Assembly: GCF_001854885.1 (NCBI RefSeq)
Contig: NZ_MDDV01000020.1
Span: 1-55,733 of the forward strand
Direction of reading: 5' to 3'
Length of the DNA: 55,733 nucleotides
Source: Ensifer sp. LCM 4579
GTDB lineage: Bacteria > Pseudomonadota > Alphaproteobacteria > Rhizobiales > Rhizobiaceae
In this document: piece after piece, positions 1 through 10,246 of the stretch
How positions within the stretch are numbered: position 1 is the first letter of the stretch
How the letters are laid out: each line of letters opens with the position of its first letter
Made by a program: the position numbers and the translations under genes
Notes under the pieces: model-generated
Databases searched by the model: none
Told to the model about the DNA's origin: nothing
What the model saw: only the letters and a program-made list of their open reading frames with translations

Positions 1-16
1 GCCCCGGTACCGGGGC
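1..16. repeat. Perfect 16-bp palindrome at window edge
   Basis: GCCCCGGTACCGGGGC reads identically on both strands. It could be the base of a terminator for a gene left of the window, or part of a mobile-element end, because imperfect tandem repeats follow at 46-90. No T-run follows on the plus strand. Confidence 0.4.
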
Positions 17-45
17 CCTTGCTGCGGCGTCAACCGCACCGGAAC

Positions 46-90
46 TGTAACCCATGTATCCGGTTCAATCTGTCACCCATCTTTCGGTTG
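46..90. repeat. Imperfect tandem repeat, possible insertion-sequence end
   Basis: TGTAACCCATGTATCCGGTT (46-65) is repeated as TGTCACCCATCTTTCGGTTG (71-90), a 25-base period. Tandem TGTNACCCAT-type units like these are found as transposase-binding sites near the ends of some insertion sequences, so this may be the edge or a remnant of an element to the left. No transposase lies in the window. The mobile-element reading is inference; the repeat itself is directly visible. Confidence 0.35.
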
Positions 91-137
91 GACAGGCAGG
101 CGGATGAGGGGGCGGACAAGGCTAAATACTGTGGTGC

Positions 138-1316
138 TCAAATCCCCTGATCCACCCCCAGCACCGCAAGCAGATGGCGCATTCTCGCCGCGGCGAGTTC
201 CGGCTTGTCGAGCACATTGGCCTGGTCGGCCAGGCGGAAGATATCCGTATAGTGCAGCAGACCGCGGGCGGATTGCAGGCCGGCCGGCATGGTGAAATGG
301 CGCTGGTGGCCATTCAACCAGGCTAGAAACACGACGCCGGCCTTGTAATATTGCGTCGGCGCCTCGAAGATCTTGCGCGACAGCGGTACGGTCGGCTCGA
401 TCACGCCGCGGAAGGTCGCGAGATCGCCGTCCGCAAGCGCCGCAAGGGCCTTTGAGGCCGACGGCGCGACGGCGTCGAAGATGCCGAGCAGGGCGTGGCT
501 GCATTTCTCTCCGTCACCCTCGATCAGTTCCGCATAATTGAAGTCGTCGCCGGTGAAGCAGAGCACGCCCTCCGGCAGGCCGTTTCGAAGCTTTACTTCC
601 TTGGCGTTGTCGAGCAGCGAAATCTTGATTCCTTCGACCTTGGCGCTGTTTTCGCGAATGATGGAGAGCACCGTTTCCAGAGCCTCCTCGAAATTCGCCG
701 AGCCCCAGTAGCCTTCGAGTTGCGGGTCGAACATGTCGCCCAGCCAATGCAGCACCACCTTGTCCCTCGCCTGGGACAGGATGCGGCCGTAGACGTGGCG
801 GTAGTCGTCTGCGGAGCGCGCGACGCGGGCAAGCGCCCGGCTCGCCATCATGATCGCCCGCCCGCCCTCGGCCTCGACGAAGCCGATCTGCTCCTCATAG
901 GCCGCGATGACGTCCTCGACGGAGCGCGCATCCGCGGGTGAGAGCTGGTCCGTGCCGGCGCCGCAGGCAAGGTCGGCGCCGGGGACGCTGCGCGCCTCCG
1001 CAAGCGAACGGCGGATCAGCTCCTGCGCGCGCGCCCAGGAAAGTCCCATGCCGCGCTGGGCGGTATCCATCGCCTCGGCGATCTTGAAGCCGAGGCTCCA
1101 GAGGTGATGGCGGAAGGCCATGGTCGCCTCCCAATCGATCGCCGGATGCCCCCAGGGATCAGCGTCCGCGAGCGGATCGGAGACGACATGGGCGGCCGCA
1201 TAGGCGATGCGGCTGAAGCTTGGTGCCGCCGCGGGTCGGGCGATCGGCGTTCCGCGCAGCCGGTATTCTTCAAGCGAGCGGTCCCGGTTCGGCAGCATCA
1301 GGCTGGTCATCGGCAT
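138..1316 (-). CDS. DUF993 / dihydrodipicolinate-synthase-like aldolase family protein
   Basis: The 392-residue protein belongs to the DUF993 family, annotated as a dihydrodipicolinate synthase-like (class I aldolase, TIM-barrel) family. A GIKIS motif with Lys231 sits where the Schiff-base lysine of the DHDPS/NAL superfamily is expected, which suggests aldol or retro-aldol chemistry on a keto acid or keto sugar; the substrate is unknown. The ATG start follows a strong GAGGAGG ribosome site. The gene is divergent from the LacI regulator at 1634, and a 16-bp element matching the operator in the lacI promoter lies 30 bases upstream of its start. It is therefore probably co-controlled with the afr operon. 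No signal peptide is visible, so it is likely cytosolic. Family call firm, reaction not. Confidence 0.8.
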   Translation of the reverse strand: MPMTSLMLPNRDRSLEEYRLRGTPIARPAAAPSFSRIAYAAAHVVSDPLADADPWGHPAIDWEATMAFRHHLWSLGFKIAEAMDTAQRGMGLSWARAQELIRRSLAEARSVPGADLACGAGTDQLSPADARSVEDVIAAYEEQIGFVEAEGGRAIMMASRALARVARSADDYRHVYGRILSQARDKVVLHWLGDMFDPQLEGYWGSANFEEALETVLSIIRENSAKVEGIKISLLDNAKEVKLRNGLPEGVLCFTGDDFNYAELIEGDGEKCSHALLGIFDAVAPSASKALAALADGDLATFRGVIEPTVPLSRKIFEAPTQYYKAGVVFLAWLNGHQRHFTMPAGLQSARGLLHYTDIFRLADQANVLDKPELAAARMRHLLAVLGVDQGI

Positions 1317-1346
1317 TGATCCTCCTCAGGTTTGAGGAAGGAGTAA

Positions 1347-1362
1347 TTTAGATCGTTCCAAA
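1347..1362 (-). promoter_or_regulatory. Predicted LacI-family operator, DUF993 side
   Basis: Read on the minus strand this is TTTGGAACGATCTAAA. It matches the site at 1578-1593 at 13 of 16 positions and has the central CG usual for LacI-family operators. It lies between the DUF993 start codon and its likely promoter, where a bound repressor would block transcription. Confidence 0.55.
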
Positions 1363-1569
1363 AGACAAGGTAGAAAATTCGAGCCTGCGCGGGATAGCGT
1401 AATGGCTCTTGTGCCGGCCCAAGCGGCGCTTCGCGGCTGTGCCATGCCTGCGAATAGAGAGCAAGTCCATGAAATAGCAGGTTTTTGTTGATAAATGCCT
1501 TTCCCATCAGCGATGGTGCAGCCGCGTTAACGGCTCCATCACCGGTAAAAAAATGTGAACGGATCCCCC

Positions 1570-1598
1570 TTGACGACATTGGAACGATCCAATTATGT
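1570..1598 (+). promoter_or_regulatory. lacI promoter with embedded operator
   Basis: A -35-like TTGACG (1570-1575) is followed after 17 bases by a -10-like TTATGT (1593-1598). The spacer holds the near-palindrome ATTGGAACGATCCAAT (1578-1593). An operator between the -35 and -10 boxes is the classic position for repression, so the LacI protein encoded 36 bases downstream is likely autoregulated. The rest of the 317-base divergent region contains a GC-rich interrupted hairpin (about 1508-1541) and nothing coding that I can support. Confidence 0.55.
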
Positions 1599-1633
1599 AG
1601 CATCCAGAAACGAAAAACCGGTGGGAGGCATTC

Positions 1634-3675
<2,042 letters not shown>

Positions 3676-3679
3676 GCGC

Positions 3680-5314
3680 ATGCGGTCGACACCAACACTT
3701 TCCAGCAAGCACATCAGCCCGGCCGAAGCGGCGGCCCTCATTCCGGACGGCGCGGTCGTTTCCGTCTCCTCCTCGAGCGGGCTTGGCTGCCCGGACCTGA
3801 TGCTGAAGGCGATCGGCGAGCGCTTCGACGCGACCGGCCACCCGCGGGATCTGACGACCCTGCATCCGATCGCCGCCGGCGACGTGAGCGGCATCAAGGG
3901 GGTCGACCACATTGCCAGGAAGGGTCTGCTCAAGCGGATCATCGGCGGCTCCTACCCATCCGGGCCGTCGAGTGCCGAGCCGCCGCTGATCTGGCAGATG
4001 ATCGGCGCCAACGACGTCGCCGCCTATAACATTCCCTCCGGCATCCTCTTCGACATGCATCGCGAGGCGGCGGCCAGGCGACCTGGGGTGATGACCAAGG
4101 TCGGGCTCGACACCTTCGTCGATCCGTCGCGCGAAGGCTGCGCAATGAATGCGGCGGCCGCCGCCGACCCGGTCGTGAAGAAGATTTCCTTCGAGGGCGA
4201 GGACTGGCTCTATTTCAAGGCGATCGCCCCTCACGTCGCGATCATCCGCGCGACCACGGCGGACGAGCGCGGCAATCTCACCTATGAACATGAAGGCGCT
4301 TACCTCGGCGGTCTCGATCAGGCGCTTGCCGCCCGCAACAATGGTGGCATCGTCATTGCCCAGGTGAAGCGCCTCGCCAGGGAGGGTTCGCTCAAGCCCC
4401 ACGAGGTGCGCGTTCCCGGCGTGCTCGTCGACTATATCGTCGTCGATCCCGAACAGAAGCAGACGACGCAGACGCTCTACGACCCGGCGATTTCCGGCGA
4501 GATCTTCCGCCCGCTCGACAGCTTCCGCCTGCCGGAATTCAACATTCAGAAGGTGATCGCGCGCCGCGTCGCGCAGGAACTCGAGGCTGGGAGCGCCGTC
4601 AATCTCGGCTTCGGCATCTCCGCCAACGTCCCGCGGATCCTCCTGGAAGAAGGGTTGCACGGGGCCGTGACCTGGGTGATCGAGCAGGGCGCGGTCGGCG
4701 GCGTTCCGCTTCTCGATTTCGCCTTCGGCTGCGCCGCCAATGCCGACGCCTTCATGCCGTCGCCGCATCAGTTCACCTATTTCCAGGGGGCGGGCTTCGA
4801 TGCTTCGCTGCTTTCCTTCCTGGAAATCGACCGAACGGGCTCGGTCAATGTCTCGAAGCTCAGCTTCCGGCCGCATGTGACAGCGGGGGCAGGGGGCTTC
4901 GTCGACATCACCGCGCGTGCCAGAAAGATCGTCTTCTCCGGCATGTTCAATGCCGGCGCCAGGCTCGCCGTCGCCGACGGGGGGCTCGTCATCGAGAAGG
5001 AAGGCAAGCTCAAGAAGCTCGTCGATCGCGTCGAGCATGTCACTTTCTCCGGCCGGCGGGCCGTCGAGCAGGGGCAGGACGTGACCTATGTCACCGAGCG
5101 CGCAGTGATGAAGCTGACGCCGGAAGGAATTATGCTCACGGAGATTGCGCCGGGCGTCGATCTTCAGGAGCATGTTCTCGGGCAGTCCGAATTTCCCCTC
5201 CTCGTTTCCGACCGGCTGAAGGTCATGGATGCGGCGCTGTTTCAGGAGGCGCCGATCGGGCTCAGCTTGCCGGCCAAGCCGCGGCGGACGATTGCGGGAG
5301 GCGCCGATGGTTGA
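3680..5314 (+). CDS. Fused acyl-CoA:acetate/3-ketoacid CoA-transferase
   Basis: The 544-residue protein has the length of family I CoA-transferases with alpha and beta halves fused (propionate CoA-transferase/YdiF type). The alpha half covers about residues 10-270. The beta half carries the ExGxxG motif in VIEQGAVGG, with Glu335 the likely glutamyl-CoA nucleophile. The start is placed at ATG 3680, 4 bases after afr; the frame stays open upstream, but that part is antisense-like sequence inside afr. The stop overlaps the hydratase start by 8 bases. It probably activates a carboxylic acid made in this pathway by moving CoA from an acyl-CoA donor, without ATP. The acid is not known. Confidence 0.85.
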   Translation: MRSTPTLSSKHISPAEAAALIPDGAVVSVSSSSGLGCPDLMLKAIGERFDATGHPRDLTTLHPIAAGDVSGIKGVDHIARKGLLKRIIGGSYPSGPSSAEPPLIWQMIGANDVAAYNIPSGILFDMHREAAARRPGVMTKVGLDTFVDPSREGCAMNAAAAADPVVKKISFEGEDWLYFKAIAPHVAIIRATTADERGNLTYEHEGAYLGGLDQALAARNNGGIVIAQVKRLAREGSLKPHEVRVPGVLVDYIVVDPEQKQTTQTLYDPAISGEIFRPLDSFRLPEFNIQKVIARRVAQELEAGSAVNLGFGISANVPRILLEEGLHGAVTWVIEQGAVGGVPLLDFAFGCAANADAFMPSPHQFTYFQGAGFDASLLSFLEIDRTGSVNVSKLSFRPHVTAGAGGFVDITARARKIVFSGMFNAGARLAVADGGLVIEKEGKLKKLVDRVEHVTFSGRRAVEQGQDVTYVTERAVMKLTPEGIMLTEIAPGVDLQEHVLGQSEFPLLVSDRLKVMDAALFQEAPIGLSLPAKPRRTIAGGADG

Positions 5315-6086
5315 CGACCGGATTCGCGTCGATGTCGACGGTGCGATTGCGATCCTGACGATCGCGCGGCCGGAAAAGCTCAATGCCTTCGACCTCGACA
5401 TGCTGAAGGCGCTCGCCGCCGCCTGCGACCGGGTCGAGGCGGATCGTGCCGTGCGCGTCGTGATCCTGACCGGCGAGGGCAAGGCCTTCTCTGCTGGCGG
5501 CGACATAAAGGCCTGGGGCGCCATGGAGCCGCAGGCGTTCGGCCACGATTGGGTGCGCTTCGGCCATCGGGTCTTCGAGCGGCTGGCAACTCTGCGCATG
5601 CCGGTGATCGCGGCGCTCAACGGCCATGCCCTCGGCGGCGGACTGGAACTCGCGACGGCCGCGGATATCCGGATCGCCGAGAAACACGTGAAGATCGGCC
5701 TGCCGGAGACGAGCCTCGGAATGGTGCCCGGCTGGTCCGGCACGCAGCGCCTCGTCGCCCGATTTGGCGCGCAGATCGTGCGGCGCATGGTCCTCGGCGG
5801 CGAGATGTTCTCGGGCGAAGAGGCGAAGGCCGAGGGCCTTGTCGATCTCGTGGTCGAACCCGGAACGGTGATGCGGGCGGCGCGGGACTATGGGGCGCGT
5901 GTGGCCTCCCGCGGTCCCGCGGCGCTCGAAGTGGCGAAACTGATGATCGCCACGGCAAATGGCGAGGACAAGGGCGCCGCGGTCGAGGCGCTGGGCTCGA
6001 TCCTCGTCGCCAAGACAGGCGACCTCAAGGAAGGCATCGCCGCCTTTGGCGAGAAACGCGAAGCCCGTTTCAAGGGAGAATGGTGA
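5307..6086 (+). CDS. Enoyl-CoA hydratase/isomerase family protein
   Basis: This 259-residue crotonase-fold protein has the oxyanion-hole segment FSAGGDIKAWG and the NGHALGGGLELA segment. The two catalytic glutamates of true hydratases are present, in GGGLELA and in GLPETSLGMVPG, so hydration of an enoyl-CoA or the reverse dehydration is likely. It overlaps the CoA-transferase stop by 8 bases and its own stop is coupled (TGATG) to the aldehyde dehydrogenase. This places CoA-thioester chemistry inside an otherwise sugar-type operon. The substrate cannot be told from sequence. Confidence 0.85.
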   Translation: MVDDRIRVDVDGAIAILTIARPEKLNAFDLDMLKALAAACDRVEADRAVRVVILTGEGKAFSAGGDIKAWGAMEPQAFGHDWVRFGHRVFERLATLRMPVIAALNGHALGGGLELATAADIRIAEKHVKIGLPETSLGMVPGWSGTQRLVARFGAQIVRRMVLGGEMFSGEEAKAEGLVDLVVEPGTVMRAARDYGARVASRGPAALEVAKLMIATANGEDKGAAVEALGSILVAKTGDLKEGIAAFGEKREARFKGEW

Positions 6087-7594
6087 TGACGGTTCTGGTG
6101 CGGCCGAAGGGGCTCGGCGCTTACAAGGTGCGCGAATTCCGCATGCTGATCGACGGCCAATGGGTTGCGGGCGCCGAAGGCCGGACGATCGAGCGTATCG
6201 CGCCCGGCCACGGCGTCGTCGTCAGCCGCTATCAGGCGGCGACACGGGCGGATGCGGAACGGGCGATCGCCGCAGCACGGCGCGCCTTCGACGGTGGCCC
6301 CTGGCCGCGAATGACCGCGGCGGAGCGCTCACTGATCCTCCTGCGTGCGGCCGACATGATCGCGGCACGTGCAGACGAGCTTGCCTTTCTCGACGCGATC
6401 GAATCCGGCAAGCCGATCAGCCAGGCGAAGGGCGAGCTTGCGGGCGCGGCGGACATCTGGCGCTATGCCGCGGCACTCGCCCGCGAGCTTTCCGGAGAAA
6501 GCTACAACACCCTTGGCGACGGCACGCTTGGCGTCGTGCTGCGCGAGGCGATCGGCGTCGTCTCGATCGTCACGCCCTGGAATTTCCCCTTCCTGATCGT
6601 CAGCCAGAAACTGCCCTTCGCGCTCGCAGCCGGCTGCACCACCGTCGTGAAGCCATCGGAACTCACCTCGGGCTCGACGCTCGTTCTAGGCGAAATCCTC
6701 GAGGCCGCCGGCTTGCCGGCCGGCGTCGTCAACATCATCGTCGGCACCGGGCCGGAGGCGGGCGCGCCGCTCACCAGCCATCCGGACGTCGACATGGTGT
6801 CCTTCACCGGGTCGACGGGCGTCGGCCGCCTCACCATGGCCAATGCTGCCCAGACGTTGAAGAAGGTCTCGCTCGAGCTCGGCGGCAAGAACCCGCAGAT
6901 CGTCTTCCCCGACGCCAATCTTGACGAATTCGTCGATGCGGCCGTTTTCGGCGCCTATTTCAATGCAGGCGAATGCTGCAATGCCGGCTCGCGGCTGATC
7001 CTGCATCGCGAGATTGCCGAGGAGGTGACGGCACGCATCGCCAGCCTCGCGGCCAAGGTCAAGGTCGGCGATCCCCTCGACCCGGATACCCAGGTCGGAG
7101 CGATCATAACGCCTGAACACCTGGAAAAGATCGCCGGCTATGTTTCCGCCGCGGCGAAAGATGGCGCCACCGTCACCGAGGGCGGCGCGGCGCTCGAGCT
7201 CGGCATGGGGCAGTTCATGGCGCCGACCATCCTCTCGGCCGTGCGGCCCGATATGGCGGTGGCGCGCGAGGAAGTCTTCGGGCCGGTCCTCTCGGTGCTT
7301 ACTTTCGAGACGATGGAAGAGGCGATCCGCATTGCCAACTCGATCGATTACGGGCTCTCGGCCGGTGTCTGGAGCCGTGGCTTCGATACGTGTCTGACGG
7401 TTGGGCGGCGAGTGCGCGCCGGTACGGTCTGGATGAACACCTTCATGGATGGCGCTGCGGAGCTGCCCTTCGGCGGCTACCGGCAGTCGGGTCTCGGCCG
7501 CGAACTCGGGCGCCATGCGGTCGAGGACTACACGGAAACGAAGACGCTCAACATGCATATCGGCGAGCGTACCAACTGGTGGATGCCGCGCTGA
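6086..7594 (+). CDS. NAD(P)-dependent aldehyde dehydrogenase
   Basis: The 502-residue ALDH-superfamily enzyme has the N-terminal cofactor domain with PWNFP (164-168), the catalytic Glu264 in SLELGGKNP, and the catalytic cysteine in NAGECCNAGSR (about 297-298). It oxidises an aldehyde to an acid. ATG 6086 is chosen because the GGGAGA ribosome site is well spaced from it and it forms a TGATG junction with the hydratase; an in-frame ATG at 6080 is too close to that site. It is the last gene of the tightly packed lacI-afr block; 272 bases with a repeat follow. Betaine-aldehyde-type enzymes are the closest general class. Confidence 0.88.
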   Translation: MTVLVRPKGLGAYKVREFRMLIDGQWVAGAEGRTIERIAPGHGVVVSRYQAATRADAERAIAAARRAFDGGPWPRMTAAERSLILLRAADMIAARADELAFLDAIESGKPISQAKGELAGAADIWRYAAALARELSGESYNTLGDGTLGVVLREAIGVVSIVTPWNFPFLIVSQKLPFALAAGCTTVVKPSELTSGSTLVLGEILEAAGLPAGVVNIIVGTGPEAGAPLTSHPDVDMVSFTGSTGVGRLTMANAAQTLKKVSLELGGKNPQIVFPDANLDEFVDAAVFGAYFNAGECCNAGSRLILHREIAEEVTARIASLAAKVKVGDPLDPDTQVGAIITPEHLEKIAGYVSAAAKDGATVTEGGAALELGMGQFMAPTILSAVRPDMAVAREEVFGPVLSVLTFETMEEAIRIANSIDYGLSAGVWSRGFDTCLTVGRRVRAGTVWMNTFMDGAAELPFGGYRQSGLGRELGRHAVEDYTETKTLNMHIGERTNWWMPR

Positions 7595-7664
7595 GACAGG
7601 GAGGCTTATGCAGGAGAAGTCCGAAAACCCATTTTCGGGGAAGCTCGACGGGCAGATTTGAAAG

Positions 7665-7710
7665 AGTTGCGGCGACCTTTGCGCGTCTGAGAAGGCGCGC
7701 GGCGCTCTAA
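7665..7710. repeat. Intergenic palindromic element (copy 1)
   Basis: The core GCGCGTCTGAGAAGGCGCGC forms an 8-bp stem with one G-T pair. The same core recurs at 16245-16286 and 36273-36302. It lies in the gap between the afr block and the ABC transporter and could serve as a terminator or an RNA stabiliser. Confidence 0.6.
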
Positions 7711-7866
7711 AGGTGAAGTCGTCCTGACCGGCGAAAGGGTGTAACGTATTGATTAGGCTTGCGGCAAAAGCCGCCGTTGATTGCCGCCGGCAGGAGACGG
7801 GCGGCAAAGGAAGAGTAGGCGGGAGGAGATTTTCCGCTTCGGTAACTTGCAAACGGGAGGAAAACG

Positions 7867-9111
7867 ATGCGCAAGTTGATGACGACGACAGCTGTTGTGG
7901 CTTTGATGTTCGCGGCGACCGCCGCGCGTGCAGCCGAGAATGTGGAAGTGCTGCACTGGTGGACGTCCGGCGGCGAAGCGGCGGCACTCGAGGTTCTGAA
8001 GAAGGATCTGGAAAGCAAGGGCATCGGCTGGACCGACATGCCGGTCGCCGGCGGCGGCGGTACGGAGGCGATGACAGTGCTTCGCGCCCGCGTCACCGCC
8101 GGAAACCCGCCGACGGCAGTGCAGATGCTCGGCTTCGACATTCTCGACTGGGCCAAGGAAGGTGCACTCGGCAACCTGGACGAGGTCGCAAACAAGGAAG
8201 GCTGGGACAAGGTGATCCCGACGGCCCTTCAGAAGTTTTCCAAATATGACGGCCACTGGATCGCTGCTCCGGTGAACGTCCATTCGACCAACTGGGTCTG
8301 GATCAACAAGGCGGCGCTCGACAAGGCCGGCGGCAAGGAGCCGACGACCTGGGAGGAACTGGTCGCACTGCTCGACAATTTCAAGGAGCAGGGCATCACG
8401 CCCGTCGCCCATGGCGGCCAGGCCTGGCAGGACGCGACCATCTTCGACGCGGTCGTCCTCTCGCTCGGCGACGACTTCTACAAGCAGGCCTTCATCGACC
8501 TCGATCCGGCGGCACTCGGCAGCGACAAGATGAAGGAGGCCTTCGACCGGATGACGAAGCTTCGCTCCTATGTGGACGACAACTTCTCCGGCCGCGACTG
8601 GAATCTCGCCTCGTCGATGGTGATCGAGGACAAGGCCGGACTGCAATTCATGGGCGACTGGGCGAAGGGCGAATTCCTGAAGGCCGGCAAGAAGCCCGGC
8701 GAGGACTTCGTCTGCATCCGCTTCCCCGGAACGCAAGGCTCGGTCACCTTCAACTCCGACCAGTTCGCGATGTTCAAGGTCTCCGAAGACAAGGTTCCGG
8801 CGCAGCTGGCGATGGCCTCGGCGATCGAAAGTCCGACCTTCCAGTCGGCCTTCAACGTGGTCAAGGGTTCGGTACCAGCCCGCACCGACGTTCCGGACAC
8901 CGATTTCGATGACTGCGGCAAGAAGGGCATCAAGGACCTTGCAGAGGCTAATGCGAACGGCACGCTTTACGGCTCCATGGCGCATGGCCACGCCAATCCG
9001 GCCTCCGTCAAGAATGCGATCTATGACGTGGTGACCCGTCACTTCAACGGCGAGATCAACTCGGAGGAAGCGGTCGAGGAACTCGTTTCGGCGGTCGAGT
9101 CGGCGAAGTAG
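7867..9111 (+). CDS. Sugar ABC transporter periplasmic binding protein
   Basis: The 414-residue family 1 extracellular solute-binding protein starts with a signal peptide ([22 protein letters not shown], likely cut near residue 22). The mature part begins with the beta strand [18 protein letters not shown], typical of glucose/mannose-type sugar-binding proteins (GtsA/AglE-like group). GGGAGG precedes the ATG. Two permeases and an ATPase follow, completing an importer, but a 256-base gap filled by a hairpin-rich repeat separates this gene from the permeases. This may let the binding protein be made in excess. The ligand is unknown; context suggests a monosaccharide or anhydrosugar. Confidence 0.9.
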   Translation: MRKLMTTTAVVALMFAATAARAAENVEVLHWWTSGGEAAALEVLKKDLESKGIGWTDMPVAGGGGTEAMTVLRARVTAGNPPTAVQMLGFDILDWAKEGALGNLDEVANKEGWDKVIPTALQKFSKYDGHWIAAPVNVHSTNWVWINKAALDKAGGKEPTTWEELVALLDNFKEQGITPVAHGGQAWQDATIFDAVVLSLGDDFYKQAFIDLDPAALGSDKMKEAFDRMTKLRSYVDDNFSGRDWNLASSMVIEDKAGLQFMGDWAKGEFLKAGKKPGEDFVCIRFPGTQGSVTFNSDQFAMFKVSEDKVPAQLAMASAIESPTFQSAFNVVKGSVPARTDVPDTDFDDCGKKGIKDLAEANANGTLYGSMAHGHANPASVKNAIYDVVTRHFNGEINSEEAVEELVSAVESAK

Positions 9112-9114
9112 GGC

Positions 9115-9325
9115 AGTTGCCGCCCCTCATCCGCCTGCCCGTCCTCCGCAGCAGCTGCGGAGGGTGGACCGGCACCTTCTCCCCGCTCGCGGGGAGAAGG
9201 GACACGCGGCGAGCTCCCGCGTCCCTCTTGCCCTCTGGGGTGGATGAGCGGGCTGTGCCCGTCCCTTCTCCCCGCCTGCGGGGAGAGGGCTGGTCCACGG
9301 GTTAAACCCGAGGAGAGGGGCAAAT
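9115..9325. repeat. RIME-like mosaic repeat with two strong hairpins
   Basis: The gap contains two copies of the rhizobial CTTCTCCCCGC hairpin. At 9175-9200 it is a perfect 12-bp stem with a 2-base loop; at 9263-9289 the stem is nearly perfect. Both are embedded in CCCCTCATCCG- and CCCGAGGAGAGGGGCA-type flanks. This is the pattern of Rhizobium intergenic mosaic elements. Its end motif recurs at 52240-52290. Position between the binding-protein and permease genes recalls the REP element between malE and malF. Confidence 0.8.
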
Positions 9326-9367
9326 TCGCGACACGAACGAAACAATGCGTCAACGGTGGTAACGAAC

Positions 9368-10246
9368 ATGGATAGCCGCGCCCGGCTGCAGGAGCTTCTG
9401 CCGAAGCTCGTGCTTGCTCCCAGCTTTCTGATAGTCTTGGTCTTCGTCTACGGCTTCATCGTCTATACCGGCTTCCTGTCGATGACGAACAGCCGCATGC
9501 TGCCCTCCTATGATTTCGTCGGCTTGAGCAATTATTCGAGGCTCTGGGCCCTGCCGCACTGGTGGCGGGCGATCAGCAATCTGGCGATCTTCGCGACCCT
9601 CTACATCGTCATCTGCTCGGTGCTGGGCCTGGCGCTCGCCATCCTGCTCGACCAGAAGATCCGGGCGGAAGGATTCCTCAGGCCGATCTATCTCTACCCG
9701 ATGGCGCTCTCCTTCATCGTCACGGGGACGGCCTGGAAATGGTTCCTCGACCCCGGCATCGGGCTCGAGAACACCATGCACCTCTGGGGCTGGGAGAGTT
9801 TCTCCTTCAACTGGATCAAGGACCGCAACTACGCGATCTATTGCGTCGTCATCGCCGCCGTCTGGCAATCGACCGGCTTCATCATGGCGATGTTCCTGGC
9901 GGGCCTTCGCGGCGTCGACAACGAAATCATCAAGGCCGCCCAGATCGACGGAGCGACGACGCCGACCATCTATCGGCGCATCATCATCCCGCTGATGCGT
10001 CCGGTCTTCCTCTCGGCCTTCGTCGTCCTCGCCCATCTCGCGATCAAGGCCTACGACCTCATCATCGCGCTCACCGGCGGCGGGCCAGGCCAGGCGACAG
10101 AGCTGCCCGCGACCTTCATGTATTCCTACACGTTCACGCGCAACCAGATGGCCATCGGCGCCTCGTCGGCGATCATCATGCTGGTGATGATCTTCTCGAT
10201 CATCGTTCCCTATCTCTATTCCGAAATCCGGGGAGGAAAACGCTGA
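9368..10246 (+). CDS. Sugar ABC transporter permease (MalF/UgpA type)
   Basis: The 292-residue inner-membrane protein has about six hydrophobic segments, the first near residues 13-38. The cytoplasmic EAA-like loop is in EIIKAAQIDGATTPTIYRR, which docks the ATPase. ATG 9368 is preferred because GGTGG lies 8 bases upstream; an in-frame GTG at 9356 would add four residues. The stop and the next start overlap as TGATG. It pairs with the second permease to form the channel of the importer whose binding protein is encoded at 7867. Confidence 0.88.
   Translation: MDSRARLQELLPKLVLAPSFLIVLVFVYGFIVYTGFLSMTNSRMLPSYDFVGLSNYSRLWALPHWWRAISNLAIFATLYIVICSVLGLALAILLDQKIRAEGFLRPIYLYPMALSFIVTGTAWKWFLDPGIGLENTMHLWGWESFSFNWIKDRNYAIYCVVIAAVWQSTGFIMAMFLAGLRGVDNEIIKAAQIDGATTPTIYRRIIIPLMRPVFLSAFVVLAHLAIKAYDLIIALTGGGPGQATELPATFMYSYTFTRNQMAIGASSAIIMLVMIFSIIVPYLYSEIRGGKR

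Noticed and set aside
9115..9325. Possible CRISPR or tRNA-like structure
   Set aside because: There are only two related hairpins, they are not regularly spaced with unique spacers, and no cloverleaf or CCA end is visible; the pattern fits a RIME-type repeat.
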